Assembly (NCBI GenBank): GCA_945865665.1 | Contig: CAMBEE010000001.1 | Coordinates: forward strand, 135,874 to 199,873 | Source of the DNA: an uncultured Clostridium sp. | GTDB lineage: Bacteria; Bacillota; Clostridia; TANB77; CAG-508 | Reading direction: 5' to 3' | Length of the DNA: 64,000 bases | Shown: in pieces, positions 54,891 to 63,533 of the stretch | Numbering within the stretch: position 1 is the stretch's first letter | How the letters are laid out: each line of letters opens with the position of its first letter | Position numbers and translations under genes: made by a program | Notes under the pieces: generated by a model | What the model saw: the letters and a program-made list of their open reading frames with translations, nothing else | Database searches by the model: none | What the model was told of the DNA's origin: nothing

Positions 54891-55535
54891 TTATTGATTA
54901 ATCAAAATTATCCCTTTGATTGTTGGATACAGTAACTTTATAAAATCTGTTGCATCTTGTTTTGAGCCAACAACACTCCCATAATGAACTGGTATAGCAA
55001 ATTTAGGTTTTATAATATTTATTAATTGTGCTGCCTCTTTAAAATCCATTGTATATGTCCCACCAACTGGAACAAATGCAACATCACATTTTACTTTTTT
55101 ATTTTCTTCAGTAATATCAGTATCTCCTGCTATATAATACCTAACACCCTTTATTTCTATAATATAGCCTAGCCAATTATTTTCTTTTGGGTGAAAAGGC
55201 TTATTTGTATTATATGCTGGAACTGCCTCAACTTTTATTCCATCAATAATTTCTGTATCTCCTGAATCAAGCGTAAAAATGTTTTCTTGATTTATTCCTT
55301 TTTCAAGTAATTTAGGTAATAAATCATCAGGAATAACAAAAATAGAATTAAATTTTCTTACTTTATCTATATCATCTTCAGAATAATGGTCATAATGGTC
55401 ATGTGTTATAAAAATTATATCTGCATCATTATAATTTTTATCTATATGATATGGATCTATATAAATAATTTTTTCTTTATTTATTTTTATACAACTATGG
55501 TATAAAACCTCTATATTATCAAGAATATTTATCAT
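54891..55535 (-). CDS. MBL-fold metallo-hydrolase (UlaG-like)
   Basis: The start is ATG 55535 (MINILDNIEVLYHSC) behind GGAGGT. The 214-residue protein contains the metallo-beta-lactamase motif THDHYDHYS (HxHxDH), AGDTDITEEN with the bridging Asp, and IPVHYGSVVG with the last zinc-ligand His. It resembles the UlaG/UPF0173 branch, which hydrolyses lactones or phosphoesters. It follows a small unknown gene on the same strand with which it may form an operon. Confidence 0.9.
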   Translation of the reverse strand: MINILDNIEVLYHSCIKINKEKIIYIDPYHIDKNYNDADIIFITHDHYDHYSEDDIDKVRKFNSIFVIPDDLLPKLLEKGINQENIFTLDSGDTEIIDGIKVEAVPAYNTNKPFHPKENNWLGYIIEIKGVRYYIAGDTDITEENKKVKCDVAFVPVGGTYTMDFKEAAQLINIIKPKFAIPVHYGSVVGSKQDATDFIKLLYPTIKGIILINQ

Positions 55536-55588
55536 TTCTACTACCTCCATTTTTAGATATTATAATATAAATAAATATACAAAACAAA

Positions 55589-55939
55589 TTATTCTTCTTT
55601 TATAGCTATTATCAATTCATTTGGTTGTACCATCATATTTGCATTTTTATATGTAAATCTTGCATGAGAAAAATAAACTTTATAATTTTTATTTTCTAAT
55701 TTAGTACGTGTCAAAGATAAAAATTTATCAGTATCTTGTTCAGATAAATTATTTTTTACTCTTATTGAGTTTGATAATTCTATTCTTTTAAAATTTGCTT
55801 CTTTTAATTTTCCCAGTTGTTTCTCTGTCTTTTCTAAATTTTCTGATATTGGATAAACTGGTGTAAGAACGCAATTACCTTCTAAAGCCAATTTTCTGCT
55901 ACTATCATCATTTCTTTTTGAAATTTTAAACTTCCACAT
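55589..55939 (-). CDS. Unknown 116-residue protein
   Basis: The protein (MWKFKISKRNDDSSRKLA) is not recognised. It is basic in the first third and has a conserved-looking middle (RIELSNSIRVKNNLSEQDTD) and a beta-rich end (YFSHARFTYKNANMMVQPNE). No signal or membrane helix. It is upstream of the MBL-fold hydrolase with about 50 bases between them, so the two are probably co-transcribed. Confidence 0.55.
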   Translation of the reverse strand: MWKFKISKRNDDSSRKLALEGNCVLTPVYPISENLEKTEKQLGKLKEANFKRIELSNSIRVKNNLSEQDTDKFLSLTRTKLENKNYKVYFSHARFTYKNANMMVQPNELIIAIKEE

Positions 55940-56067
55940 ATTGTTATTACTTTCATTTTTTATATCTTCCCTACAACTTACTATTTTACTATAAGTATAA
56001 TATCACAAAGGCAAGTAATTATCAACAAATCACCAGCCCTATGATAGCATAAATTTTACACTATTTC

Positions 56068-56097
56068 TTGACTTTTTACATATAAATAGCTTATAAT
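56068..56097 (+). promoter_or_regulatory. Strong predicted promoter for a small RNA
   Basis: TTGACT (56068-56073) and TATAAT (56092-56097) with an 18-base spacer. No gene with a usable ribosome site follows on this strand; the transcript would end at the terminator about 90 bases later. A 15-base copy of the ISLre2 left tip (GATAGCATAAATTTT) lies just upstream at 56043. Confidence 0.7.
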
Positions 56098-56103
56098 AAA
56101 TAT

Positions 56104-56197
56104 AGGAAATGACAAATCCACAAACGTGGTTTTGCCGAAATAGATATAAAAACTCACATCTAAATCGTCAAATTTACAGATGTGAGCTTTTTTATTT
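56104..56197 (+). ncRNA. Candidate small RNA, convergent with the small ORF at 56192
   Basis: Transcription from the promoter at 56068 should start near 56104 and stop at the hairpin CTCACATCT/AGATGTGAG (56153-56187) followed by CTTTTTT, giving about 90 bases. It contains a second small hairpin (CCAC-AAAC-GTGG). I recognise no known RNA family. The terminator is symmetrical and also serves the opposing small ORF, the layout of antisense antitoxin RNAs of Fst or TxpA type. Confidence 0.5.
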
Positions 56198-56317
56198 ATG
56201 TAGTTGCTTATCAACCCAGTTCTTATACAGAACTGCTGTCAAGGCAACGTTTAATGTTAAAGAAAACATTTTTATTTTTAATGTTATATTTTCTTTTTTA
56301 TATTCATACTTAAACAT
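56192..56317 (-). CDS. 41-residue hydrophobic peptide, possible type I toxin
   Basis: The frame starts at ATG 56317 (MFKYEYKKENITLKIKMF) and continues through a hydrophobic segment with VALTAVLYKNWVDK to a TAA at 56192, just before a bidirectional terminator shared with the small RNA on the other strand. A second ATG (56269) would give a 25-residue membrane peptide. No good ribosome site is visible, which weakens the call. The combination of short membrane peptide, charged tail and convergent RNA suggests a toxin, but a decayed gene end is also possible. Confidence 0.4.
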   Translation of the reverse strand: MFKYEYKKENITLKIKMFSLTLNVALTAVLYKNWVDKQLHK

Positions 56318-56335
56318 AATTTTATAAACTTAAAA

Positions 56336-56917
56336 TCAATAATCTATTTCTTCATATTCTTTTTCATCATAGAAAGCTACTTTTAAAGCAATAATAATCA
56401 TTTCAAAACCTAATATAACCAAGTGTTCTTCTACTTTTTCAAATGGATCAAATACTAATAATATAGATAAAGCTGTTTCTATAATAGCATATACTAATTT
56501 TCCAATATACTGCTTATTGTTCACTTTATTATATAGTGCAATGTTAAATCCTTTTACTCCTTTTCTTAATCCTGTAATACCCCATATTATTGCAATAAAT
56601 GATATAGCATTTTGACCTTTAAATAACGTCATTATACCTAACAATAGTGCAACAATATTTTCTGGTATTTTCATTGTATCTAATGTCTTATATTCTTTTT
56701 TCTTTATGTTTCTAATTAAATTTATCAAAGAAATATTAATTGTAGTTATGCCAGTAATGATTGTTAATTTTTCTTTTAAATAATCAGCAAATATTATATG
56801 TATCATGCCTACAACTATCAATATAATTTGTATAGAAAATTTTAATTTATCTTTTTTATTTTCTTCAATATTTTCCTTGCAATATTCTCTTATTTTTTTT
56901 ATGTTATTTTCACTCAA
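56336..56917 (-). CDS. Multi-pass membrane protein of unknown function (TTG start)
   Basis: A TTG at 56917 lies 7 bases after AAGGAG and gives MSENNIKKIREYCKENIEEN; the same TTG and site are found in the truncated copy at 53065, which supports it. An ATG at 57025 would overlap htpG by 68 bases without a ribosome site. The 193-residue protein has a basic N-terminus and about five transmembrane helices (FSIQIILIVVGMIHIIFADY, NIVALLLGIMTLFKG, ISFIAIIWGITGL), ending EKEYEEIDY. Family not recognised. It follows htpG by about 40 bases, so may be heat-inducible with it. Confidence 0.7.
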   Translation of the reverse strand: MSENNIKKIREYCKENIEENKKDKLKFSIQIILIVVGMIHIIFADYLKEKLTIITGITTINISLINLIRNIKKKEYKTLDTMKIPENIVALLLGIMTLFKGQNAISFIAIIWGITGLRKGVKGFNIALYNKVNNKQYIGKLVYAIIETALSILLVFDPFEKVEEHLVILGFEMIIIALKVAFYDEKEYEEIDY

Positions 56918-56957
56918 ATTTATACTCCTTGTTTTATAATATTTTTTCACATCAACT

Positions 56958-58841
56958 TTATTTTGCCATAATTTCACAGACCAAATTACTAATCTCTGTT
57001 GGATTTTCAATAGGTAATCCTTCAATTAGTCTTGCTTGTGCATATAGAACTTTTGTATATTTTTCTAATTTATCTTTATCCTCTTTATAAAGTTCTTTTA
57101 ATTTTTGGGCTATTTCATGGTTTTCATTTATTTCTAATACTGTTTGTGCTTTAATTCCTTGATTATTTGGCATAGCATTTAATGTTTTTTCCATTTCTAC
57201 TGATATTGCTCCTTCACTGCTTAAACAAACAGGATGATTTTTTAGTTTATGTGTAAATCTGACATTTTGTACTTCTTCATCTAAAGCTTTTTTCATAGTT
57301 TCAAACATTTCTTTATTTTCTTCATTAGCCTTTTTTAGTTCTTCTTTTTCTTCATCACTATCTAAATCAAAATTATCACTACATATGTTTTGGAATGATT
57401 TTTCTTCATAATTCATCAATACTTGGAATACAAATTCATCAACATTATCTGTTAAGTATAGTATTTCATATCCTTTTTCTTTTAATCTTTCTACTTGTGG
57501 TAACATATCTATTTTATCTACTGTCTCACCACATGCATAATAAATTGATTTTTGGTCTTCTTTCATTCTTTCTACATATTCTTTTAATGTAACTAGTTTG
57601 TTTTCTGTTGATGAATAGAACATTAATAAATCTTTTAACTTGTCCTTGTTCATTCCATAATCTTCATAAGCACCATATTTTAGTTGTAGTCCAAAATTCA
57701 TAAAGAATTGTTCATATTTTTCCCTATCATTTTTCAACATATTCTCTAATTCTGATTTTATTTTGTTTTCTATGTTTCTTGCAATTACTCTTAATTGTCT
57801 ATCATGTTGTAGCATTTCTCTTGATATATTTAATGATAAATCTTCACTATCAACTAATCCTTTTACAAATCCAAAGTAATCTGGTAGTAAGTCTTCACAT
57901 TTTTCCATTATCAATACGCCATTTGCATATAGTTGTAATCCTTTTTCATATTCTTTATTGTAATAATCATATGGTAAATGTGATGGAATATATAATAAGC
58001 TATTATATTTATATTGTCCTTCAACTGCTGTATGTATTACTTTTAGTGGTTTCTCATAATCATGGAATTTTTCTGTATAGAAGCTATCATATTCCTCTTC
58101 TTTAATTTTTTTCTTATTCTTTTTCCAAATAGGTGTCATAGAATTTATTGTTTCTATTTCTTTTACTTGTTCATATTCATCTTCTGTTCCTTCTTTTTTA
58201 TGGCTATGTTCTACTTCCATTTGAATTGGGTAACGTATATAATCTGAATATTTCTTTATAATGTCTTGTATTGTGTAAGATTCTAAGAATTGGCTATATT
58301 TTTCTTCTTCTGAATCCTCTTTTATGTGTAATGTGATTTTTGTACCAATATCTTCTTTTTCACATGGTTCTATTGAGTAACCTTCAACGCCTTTTGATTT
58401 CCAACAATATGCTTTATCACTATCTACTGACTTACTTTCTACTGTTACTAAATCACTTACCATGAATGCTGAATAAAATCCAACTCCAAATTGTCCTATT
58501 ATATCAATATCTTTTTTCTTTTCATTTTCTTGTTTGAAATTTAGTGAACCACTTTTTGCTATTGTTCCTAAGTTTTTGTCTAATTCTTCTTCTGTCATAC
58601 CACATCCATTATCAGTTATTGTAAGTAGTCTATTTTCTTTGTCTATGTCTATTCTGATTTTTAAATCATCTTTATTTATTTTTAGTTTTTTGTCTGTTAG
58701 TGAGCGATAATATAATTTGTCTATTGCATCACTTGCATTTGAAATTAGTTCCCTTAAAAATATTTCTTTGTTTGTGTAAATTGAGTTAATCATTAAATCT
58801 AATAGTCTTTTTGACTCTGCTTTAAATTGTCTGTTTCCCAT
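56958..58841 (-). CDS. htpG: HSP90-type chaperone HtpG
   Basis: HtpG is the bacterial HSP90, an ATP-driven chaperone dimer. The 627-residue protein has [36 protein letters not shown], the Bergerat ATP site [11 protein letters not shown] and [13 protein letters not shown], the middle domain with [29 protein letters not shown], and the C-terminal dimerisation domain. AGAAGGAA precedes the ATG. A CIRCE-like site lies 65 bases upstream, so it may be under HrcA rather than the class III control seen in Bacillus. Confidence 0.96.
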   Translation of the reverse strand: MGNRQFKAESKRLLDLMINSIYTNKEIFLRELISNASDAIDKLYYRSLTDKKLKINKDDLKIRIDIDKENRLLTITDNGCGMTEEELDKNLGTIAKSGSLNFKQENEKKKDIDIIGQFGVGFYSAFMVSDLVTVESKSVDSDKAYCWKSKGVEGYSIEPCEKEDIGTKITLHIKEDSEEEKYSQFLESYTIQDIIKKYSDYIRYPIQMEVEHSHKKEGTEDEYEQVKEIETINSMTPIWKKNKKKIKEEEYDSFYTEKFHDYEKPLKVIHTAVEGQYKYNSLLYIPSHLPYDYYNKEYEKGLQLYANGVLIMEKCEDLLPDYFGFVKGLVDSEDLSLNISREMLQHDRQLRVIARNIENKIKSELENMLKNDREKYEQFFMNFGLQLKYGAYEDYGMNKDKLKDLLMFYSSTENKLVTLKEYVERMKEDQKSIYYACGETVDKIDMLPQVERLKEKGYEILYLTDNVDEFVFQVLMNYEEKSFQNICSDNFDLDSDEEKEELKKANEENKEMFETMKKALDEEVQNVRFTHKLKNHPVCLSSEGAISVEMEKTLNAMPNNQGIKAQTVLEINENHEIAQKLKELYKEDKDKLEKYTKVLYAQARLIEGLPIENPTEISNLVCEIMAK

Positions 58842-58905
58842 TTAAAATTCCTTCTTTCTTTATTTTATATTTTTTATTTTGATATGTATTATTATATTCT
58901 CTTTT

Positions 58906-58932
58906 TTAGCAAAGTCAATAGTAGAGTGCTAA
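58906..58932. promoter_or_regulatory. CIRCE-like HrcA operator upstream of htpG
   Basis: TTAGCAAAG-N9-GAGTGCTAA has a perfect right arm and the exact 9-base spacer; the left arm matches six of nine positions. Matching sites occur before the FUSC operon. Confidence 0.6.
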
Positions 58933-58961
58933 AATTTACAAAATTTTCACAAATATAAAAA

Positions 58962-58995
58962 ATGAAGTACAAATTATGAAATTTTTATACTTCAT
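58962..58995 (-). terminator. Terminator of the phosphatase/sirtuin operon
   Basis: ATGAAGTA and TACTTCAT pair around an A/T-rich loop, followed on the minus strand by TTTTTT. It lies about 45 bases after the stop at 59041. Confidence 0.6.
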
Positions 58996-59040
58996 CTATT
59001 TTCTATAAAAATAATGTATTTCTTTTTCCATCATGATATG

Positions 59041-59526
59041 CTAGGCATTCATTAAATGCACACTTTCTTTTCTCTTTTTATCTAAACTTTCTAAAAAAGC
59101 GTGGCAACCCTCTACAATATCATAATATGTAACTTCAAAATTACCAGTATACCAAGGATCTGCAATATCTCTTGGATTATTTGAAAAATCCAATAATTTA
59201 TATATTTTATTTTCTTTATCTTCTCCAACTATTCTTTTAATATCTCTAATATTTGCTTCTTCCATTCCAATTATAAAATCGTATTTATTATAATCTTCTG
59301 GTGTAAGTCTAGTCGCCTTTCTTTTTGTAAACGGGATATTCTTTTGAATTAGTTTGTCTCGTGCACCGCAATAAATATCATTTCCAATTTCTTCATAGCT
59401 TGTTGCAGAAGATTTTATATAAAATTCATTACTTAATCCTTTTTTATTGACCATATCTTTAAGTACAAATTCTGCCATTGGAGAACGGCAAATATTTCCT
59501 AAGCATACAAACATTATCTTAATCAT
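59041..59526 (-). CDS. Low-molecular-weight protein tyrosine phosphatase
   Basis: The start is ATG 59526 (MIKIMFVCLGNICRSPMAEF), coupled to the sirtuin gene, whose stop lies at 59528. The P-loop CLGNICRS is the CX5RS active site and DPWYTG carries the general-acid Asp. The 161-residue length is normal. These enzymes dephosphorylate tyrosine- or arginine-phosphorylated proteins. Co-translation with a sirtuin suggests linked control of protein modifications. Confidence 0.93.
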   Translation of the reverse strand: MIKIMFVCLGNICRSPMAEFVLKDMVNKKGLSNEFYIKSSATSYEEIGNDIYCGARDKLIQKNIPFTKRKATRLTPEDYNKYDFIIGMEEANIRDIKRIVGEDKENKIYKLLDFSNNPRDIADPWYTGNFEVTYYDIVEGCHAFLESLDKKRKESVHLMNA

Positions 59527-59527
59527 G

Positions 59528-60247
59528 TTATACCTCTTTAAATACATTTCCTAAAGTTTCATTTATTACTAAATCAGCTTTATTATCATACATTGTTTTA
59601 TCCTTATTTATAAGTACAAGATGTTTTCCTCTAAAATAGTTTATTAGACTACTTGCTGGTTGTACTGTTAATGATGTACCTGCTACTATCATTAAATCTG
59701 CGTTTTGTATATGATGGATAGAACCATATAATGTACTTTCATCAAGCCCTTCTTCATATAGAACCACATCAGGTTTAATTATACCTCCACAACTGCATTT
59801 AGGAATGTTATCGCTTCCAAATACATATTTTGCATCGTAAAATTTATTGCATTTCATACAGTAATTTCTTAAAACACTACCATGCAATTCATAAACATTC
59901 TTAGACCCAGCCTTTTGATGTAAGCCATCTATGTTTTGTGTTATTATTGCTTTTAATTTTCCTTTATTTTCAAGTTCTGCTAACTTTAGATGTGTAATAT
60001 TAGGTTGATATTTTAGTGAGTTCATTTTTGCTTTATAAAACTTGTAGAATTCATCTGTATTATTTATAAAGAAAGTATGACTTAATATAGTTTCTGGAGG
60101 ATATTTATATTGTTGATTATATAATCCATCTTTACTTCTAAAATCAGGAATTCCGCTTTCTGTTGAAACACCTGCACCTCCAAAAAATACAACATTATTG
60201 CTTTCTTGTATGTATTCTTTTAACTTTTCTATTTTCTTGTTCATCAT
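59528..60247 (-). CDS. cobB: NAD-dependent protein deacylase (sirtuin)
   Basis: The start is taken at ATG 60247, six bases after AAAGGA; the ATG at 60253 is too close to that site. The 239-residue protein has FFGGAGVSTESGIPDFRS (NAD binding), ITQNIDGLHQKAGSKNVYEL (catalytic His), zinc cysteines CMKCNKFYD and CSCGG, PDVVLYEEGLDES and VAGTSLTVQPASSL. Sirtuins remove acetyl or other acyl groups from lysines. It is the first gene of a two-gene operon with the tyrosine phosphatase. Confidence 0.94.
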   Translation of the reverse strand: MMNKKIEKLKEYIQESNNVVFFGGAGVSTESGIPDFRSKDGLYNQQYKYPPETILSHTFFINNTDEFYKFYKAKMNSLKYQPNITHLKLAELENKGKLKAIITQNIDGLHQKAGSKNVYELHGSVLRNYCMKCNKFYDAKYVFGSDNIPKCSCGGIIKPDVVLYEEGLDESTLYGSIHHIQNADLMIVAGTSLTVQPASSLINYFRGKHLVLINKDKTMYDNKADLVINETLGNVFKEV

Positions 60248-60290
60248 AACCATTCCTTTATCTTTGTACTAAATATATACCATAATATCA

Positions 60291-60785
60291 CTAATTTTTT
60301 TGTGCCTTTATATAATTATCTGCTTCTTCCCTAGATTTAAAAACAATTATATTATGATTCATTTTATATTTATCTAATAATTTATAAATTTGTGGTAACT
60401 TTTCATTAGCAAAATTAATAATACATTGTTCAAAGTTTTCATCTAATTTTTCTTCTATCCAAGGTAAATCTTCTCTCTTTTTTCCGATTCGTGATTTTGC
60501 ACCTTCGAGACATACTTCGGTTGGAAAATCCAATAAAAATACTGTATCACATTCTTTCAATCTTATTTCCAGTGTTCTCTGATAATTTCCATCTATTATC
60601 CAATCATTATTGCTAAATATTTCTCTTAATTTATCTTCAAGTTTTTCTTTTGAAATATGTGTTCCATCGGGCTTATGATATAACATATCTAAATGATATA
60701 ATGGTAAACCTGTGATATCACTTAACTTTTGTGAGAATATACTTTTCCCTGCTCCTGGGCTTCCAATAACGATTATTTTTGACAT
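60291..60785 (-). CDS. P-loop kinase-like protein (FlaR/topology-modulation type)
   Basis: The 164-residue protein has a Walker A GSPGAGKSIFSQKL, HLDMLYHKPDG and WIIDGNYQRT, the pattern of adenylate-kinase-like proteins annotated as DNA topology modulation protein FlaR. A SRIGKKREDLPW lid-like stretch follows. True substrate unknown; a small nucleoside or nucleotide kinase is likely. GGAGGAT precedes the ATG. It is upstream of the sirtuin but separated by about 40 bases. Confidence 0.85.
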   Translation of the reverse strand: MSKIIVIGSPGAGKSIFSQKLSDITGLPLYHLDMLYHKPDGTHISKEKLEDKLREIFSNNDWIIDGNYQRTLEIRLKECDTVFLLDFPTEVCLEGAKSRIGKKREDLPWIEEKLDENFEQCIINFANEKLPQIYKLLDKYKMNHNIIVFKSREEADNYIKAQKN

Positions 60786-60857
60786 TTTATCCTCCTAAAA
60801 TATTTACAACTGTTCATAGTTATTTTTATTTATAATTCTTTTAAAAAATATAACATA

Positions 60858-60883
60858 AAAAACAGTAATTGTAAATTACTGCT
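60858..60883 (-). terminator. Terminator of the yolD-polY operon
   Basis: CAGTAATT and AATTACTG pair around a GTA loop directly after the YolD stop, followed by TTTTTT on the minus strand. Confidence 0.8.
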
Positions 60884-61300
60884 TTAATTAAAATTTATTT
60901 CTAAAATATCATAAATTGGTATTTCTTCTTTTGTATCCAAAATAATTATTTTAATATCTTCATCAATTTTACTAACAACACCATAAGTTTTAATATATGC
61001 TCCACCATCTTTTGTCTTATCTTTAATAAAATATGTAAAATTTACATTTATTTTATCTTTTATATTTGTTTTTATTTTTTGAAGTTTTCTATTTAATTCT
61101 TCTTTTACTTCTTCTTCCAATTCTATTTTTTTATCTGTTAATCTTACAGTTTCCCTTAATTCACTTTCATAACCTGTTAGGGCTGCAAAAGGTGCAAATT
61201 GTGCAGCTCTATTTTGTATAGACATTCTTGGATGTACTTTTGAAACATGATGTGGTAAATTTATAATATCATCGTATTTATGTTTTTCTTCATAACTCAT
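60884..61300 (-). CDS. YolD-like family protein
   Basis: The 138-residue protein begins MSYEEKHKYDDIINLPHHVS and has the family core HPRMSIQNRAAQFAPFAALT followed by a WYL-like beta barrel tail (IDEDIKIIILDTKEEIP). YolD-like proteins are encoded next to Y-family polymerases of the UvrX type in Firmicutes, as here (24 bases downstream), and are thought to modulate them. Confidence 0.9.
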   Translation of the reverse strand: MSYEEKHKYDDIINLPHHVSKVHPRMSIQNRAAQFAPFAALTGYESELRETVRLTDKKIELEEEVKEELNRKLQKIKTNIKDKINVNFTYFIKDKTKDGGAYIKTYGVVSKIDEDIKIIILDTKEEIPIYDILEINFN

Positions 61301-61324
61301 ATTATCAATCTTCTTTCTTTTTTA

Positions 61325-62806
61325 TTATTCACTATGTCCTCCAATTTGAGCATTCCTTTGTATTGTAGTTCCCGCTTCTTCAAAATTCATTGCTTTTAAG
61401 ATAGAATTTTTACCATATTTCTTTTTTATATCTATAATTGCGTGTTGTAATTTATTCTCTTTTAATCTGTGTTCTTCCTTTTTAAGTTCATCATCTAAAT
61501 TACTAAACAAATTTATTTGCTCATGTTGTTTTTCTTTTGAAATTTCATTTTCGCTTTTAACATTATTAGCAACTATCGTTATTCTTCTTACTAGCAAATC
61601 TTTATTTATAATTCTTTCATATAGTTCAATTGATGCTTCCAGTATTTCTTTTGTTGATGATGTATATTCTTTTAAATTTATAGTACCATGTGCGTGTTTT
61701 GGAACACTTCTACCATATCTATCTATTGTTATTTCTCCGTTATAATTTAGATTATTAGTATCAAGATTAGATATATCATATCCAATCGTTAAAACAATCT
61801 GTTTTGTCATTAAATGTTTATCAACTAGGTCTAATACAAGTAAATCTGCCATCTCTTTTACAATTAATTTTGTTTGTTTATAATTATATGGACAATGTAA
61901 AACTTGTCCAGAACTTAAACTATTAGAACTTGGCTTATATGATTTTATATCTTTTAAAGTACATGGTTCATATCCCCATGCATGATCAATTAAGAGTTCT
62001 GCATTAATACCAAATAATTTATATAATAATTCTTCATTATTTATTGAACATCTTGCTATATCTCCCATTGTATATAGATTATTCTTTTCAAGTTTTTTGC
62101 TATATCCACTTCCTACTCTCCAAAAGTCTGTAAGAGGTCTATGATTCCAAAGAGTTCTTCTATATATTTCTTCATTTAATTCTGCAATTCTAACACCGTA
62201 TTGATTTGGCTTTACATGTTTTGCAACTATATCCATAGCAATTTTTGCTAAATATGGATTTGTTCCTATTCCACCTGTCGCAGTTATTCCTGTTGTTTTA
62301 TATACATCTTGAATCATAGTTGTAACCATTTCTTCCGGTGTCATTTTCATTGTTTTAAGATATCTTGTTATATCAATAAAAACTTCATCTATTGAATATG
62401 GATAAATATCTTCAGGTGAAACATATTTAAGATAAATATTATATATTTGAGTGCTATATTTCATATAATATGCCATTCTTGGCTTTGCTACTATATAATC
62501 TAATTCTAATCTTGGATTTTTTAATAGTTCAGGATTATTATATGATTTTCCAGTAAATTGATAAATATGTGCTTTACTTCTTCTTTCAAAATTTATTTCA
62601 TTCACTTTTTGTATTACTTCAAATAATCTTGCTCTACCTGGAATTCCATAACTTTTTAAAGATGGACTTACTGCTAAACATACTGTTTTTTCTGTTCTAC
62701 TTTTATCTGCTACTACAAGATTAGTTGTTAATGGGTCTAAATTTCTTTCTCTACACTCTACAGATGCATAGAAACTTTTTAAATCAATGCAACAATATAT
62801 TGACAT
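61325..62806 (-). CDS. Y-family DNA polymerase (UvrX/UmuC-like)
   Basis: The start is ATG 62806 (MSIYCCIDLKSFYASVECRE) behind AGAGGCG. The 493-residue protein has the catalytic residues in CCIDLKSFYASVEC (first Asp) and YSIDEVFIDITRYL (Asp-Glu), the helix-hairpin-helix region, a little-finger domain and a C-terminal LRKSRL-type basic tail. Such polymerases copy past damaged DNA and raise mutation. It is co-transcribed with yolD. No clear LexA box was seen; a 12-bp palindrome lies 66 bases upstream. Confidence 0.93.
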   Translation of the reverse strand: MSIYCCIDLKSFYASVECRERNLDPLTTNLVVADKSRTEKTVCLAVSPSLKSYGIPGRARLFEVIQKVNEINFERRSKAHIYQFTGKSYNNPELLKNPRLELDYIVAKPRMAYYMKYSTQIYNIYLKYVSPEDIYPYSIDEVFIDITRYLKTMKMTPEEMVTTMIQDVYKTTGITATGGIGTNPYLAKIAMDIVAKHVKPNQYGVRIAELNEEIYRRTLWNHRPLTDFWRVGSGYSKKLEKNNLYTMGDIARCSINNEELLYKLFGINAELLIDHAWGYEPCTLKDIKSYKPSSNSLSSGQVLHCPYNYKQTKLIVKEMADLLVLDLVDKHLMTKQIVLTIGYDISNLDTNNLNYNGEITIDRYGRSVPKHAHGTINLKEYTSSTKEILEASIELYERIINKDLLVRRITIVANNVKSENEISKEKQHEQINLFSNLDDELKKEEHRLKENKLQHAIIDIKKKYGKNSILKAMNFEEAGTTIQRNAQIGGHSE

Positions 62807-62871
62807 TTTAATCGCCTCTTTTATTACAAACTTATGTTTTATATAAGTATAACATATAAAATACAATTTGT

Positions 62872-62883
62872 AAACAATTGTTT
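62872..62883. promoter_or_regulatory. 12-bp palindrome between polY and the LytTR gene
   Basis: AAACAATTGTTT, within a longer ACAATTTGTAAACAATTG region, lies upstream of the divergent polymerase gene. It could be an operator for either gene. It does not match the Bacillus SOS box GAAC-N4-GTTC. Confidence 0.4.
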
Positions 62884-63052
62884 GTAAATAGATATTAAAC
62901 TATATTGTTAGAACAGCATTCATTTTTTACCATTTATTTTTCAAATTATAACATTTATATTTTTTTATTAATCACATACATTTAATAATTACTTTTTTAT
63001 TGAAAATATTTTTTTATAGCTATATACTTTTAGATAAGAAAGGGGGATAAAA

Positions 63053-63533
63053 ATGAATATCAAAATAAACACAAAATTTTCAGATAAATTAAATAAAGAT
63101 GAATATGAAATAACAATAATGGCATCAGAAATGACTCCAGAATTATCTGTAATTATAAATAATATCCAAAATTTAGCAAACAAAAAAATTTCAATAATAA
63201 CTGCTGAAAAAGATAACAAAATATATTTATTGGAAACTGAAAAAATTGAAAAATTTTATTCAAAAAATCAAAATGTTTATTGTATGTATCAAAATAAATC
63301 TTACAAAATAAAGAAAAAACTTTACGAATTAGAGGAATTATTAGATAATAAAATTTTTATTCGCATTTCAAACTCTTGCATTATTAATATAAAACAAATA
63401 GAATGCTTTGATACACGGAATTATTGGCAATATTATTGTAAGATTTAAAGATAATTCAATAGAAAATGTATCAAAAAGAAGATTAAGCGAGGTAACAAAA
63501 TTTTTAAAAGAAAGGTGGGATTGTTATGACTAA
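63053..63533 (+). pseudogene. LytTR-domain regulator, interrupted by a +1 frameshift at CGG
   Basis: The protein has an N-terminal unique region and a C-terminal LytTR DNA-binding domain (KIEKFYSKNQNVYCMYQNKS, ELEELLDNKIFIRISNSCI). In the zero frame it reads FDT and then CGG AAT and ends 11 codons later at 63448. One base later the frame continues GIIGNIIVRFKDNSIENV and on to a TAA at 63531, the expected end of a LytTR domain. The extra base is a C at 63416. The restored gene overlaps the next gene by 8 bases, as in typical LytTR/membrane-protein pairs. AAGGGGG precedes the ATG. Confidence 0.85.

Noticed and set aside
56109..56327. 72-codon plus-strand frame over the small RNA
   Set aside because: It runs through the terminator hairpin, has no properly spaced ribosome site and is rich in Cys/Phe/Tyr as expected of chance frames.
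62806..63052. SOS (LexA) box before the Y-family polymerase
   Set aside because: No GAAC-N4-GTTC-like sequence; only a 12-bp palindrome of unknown role.
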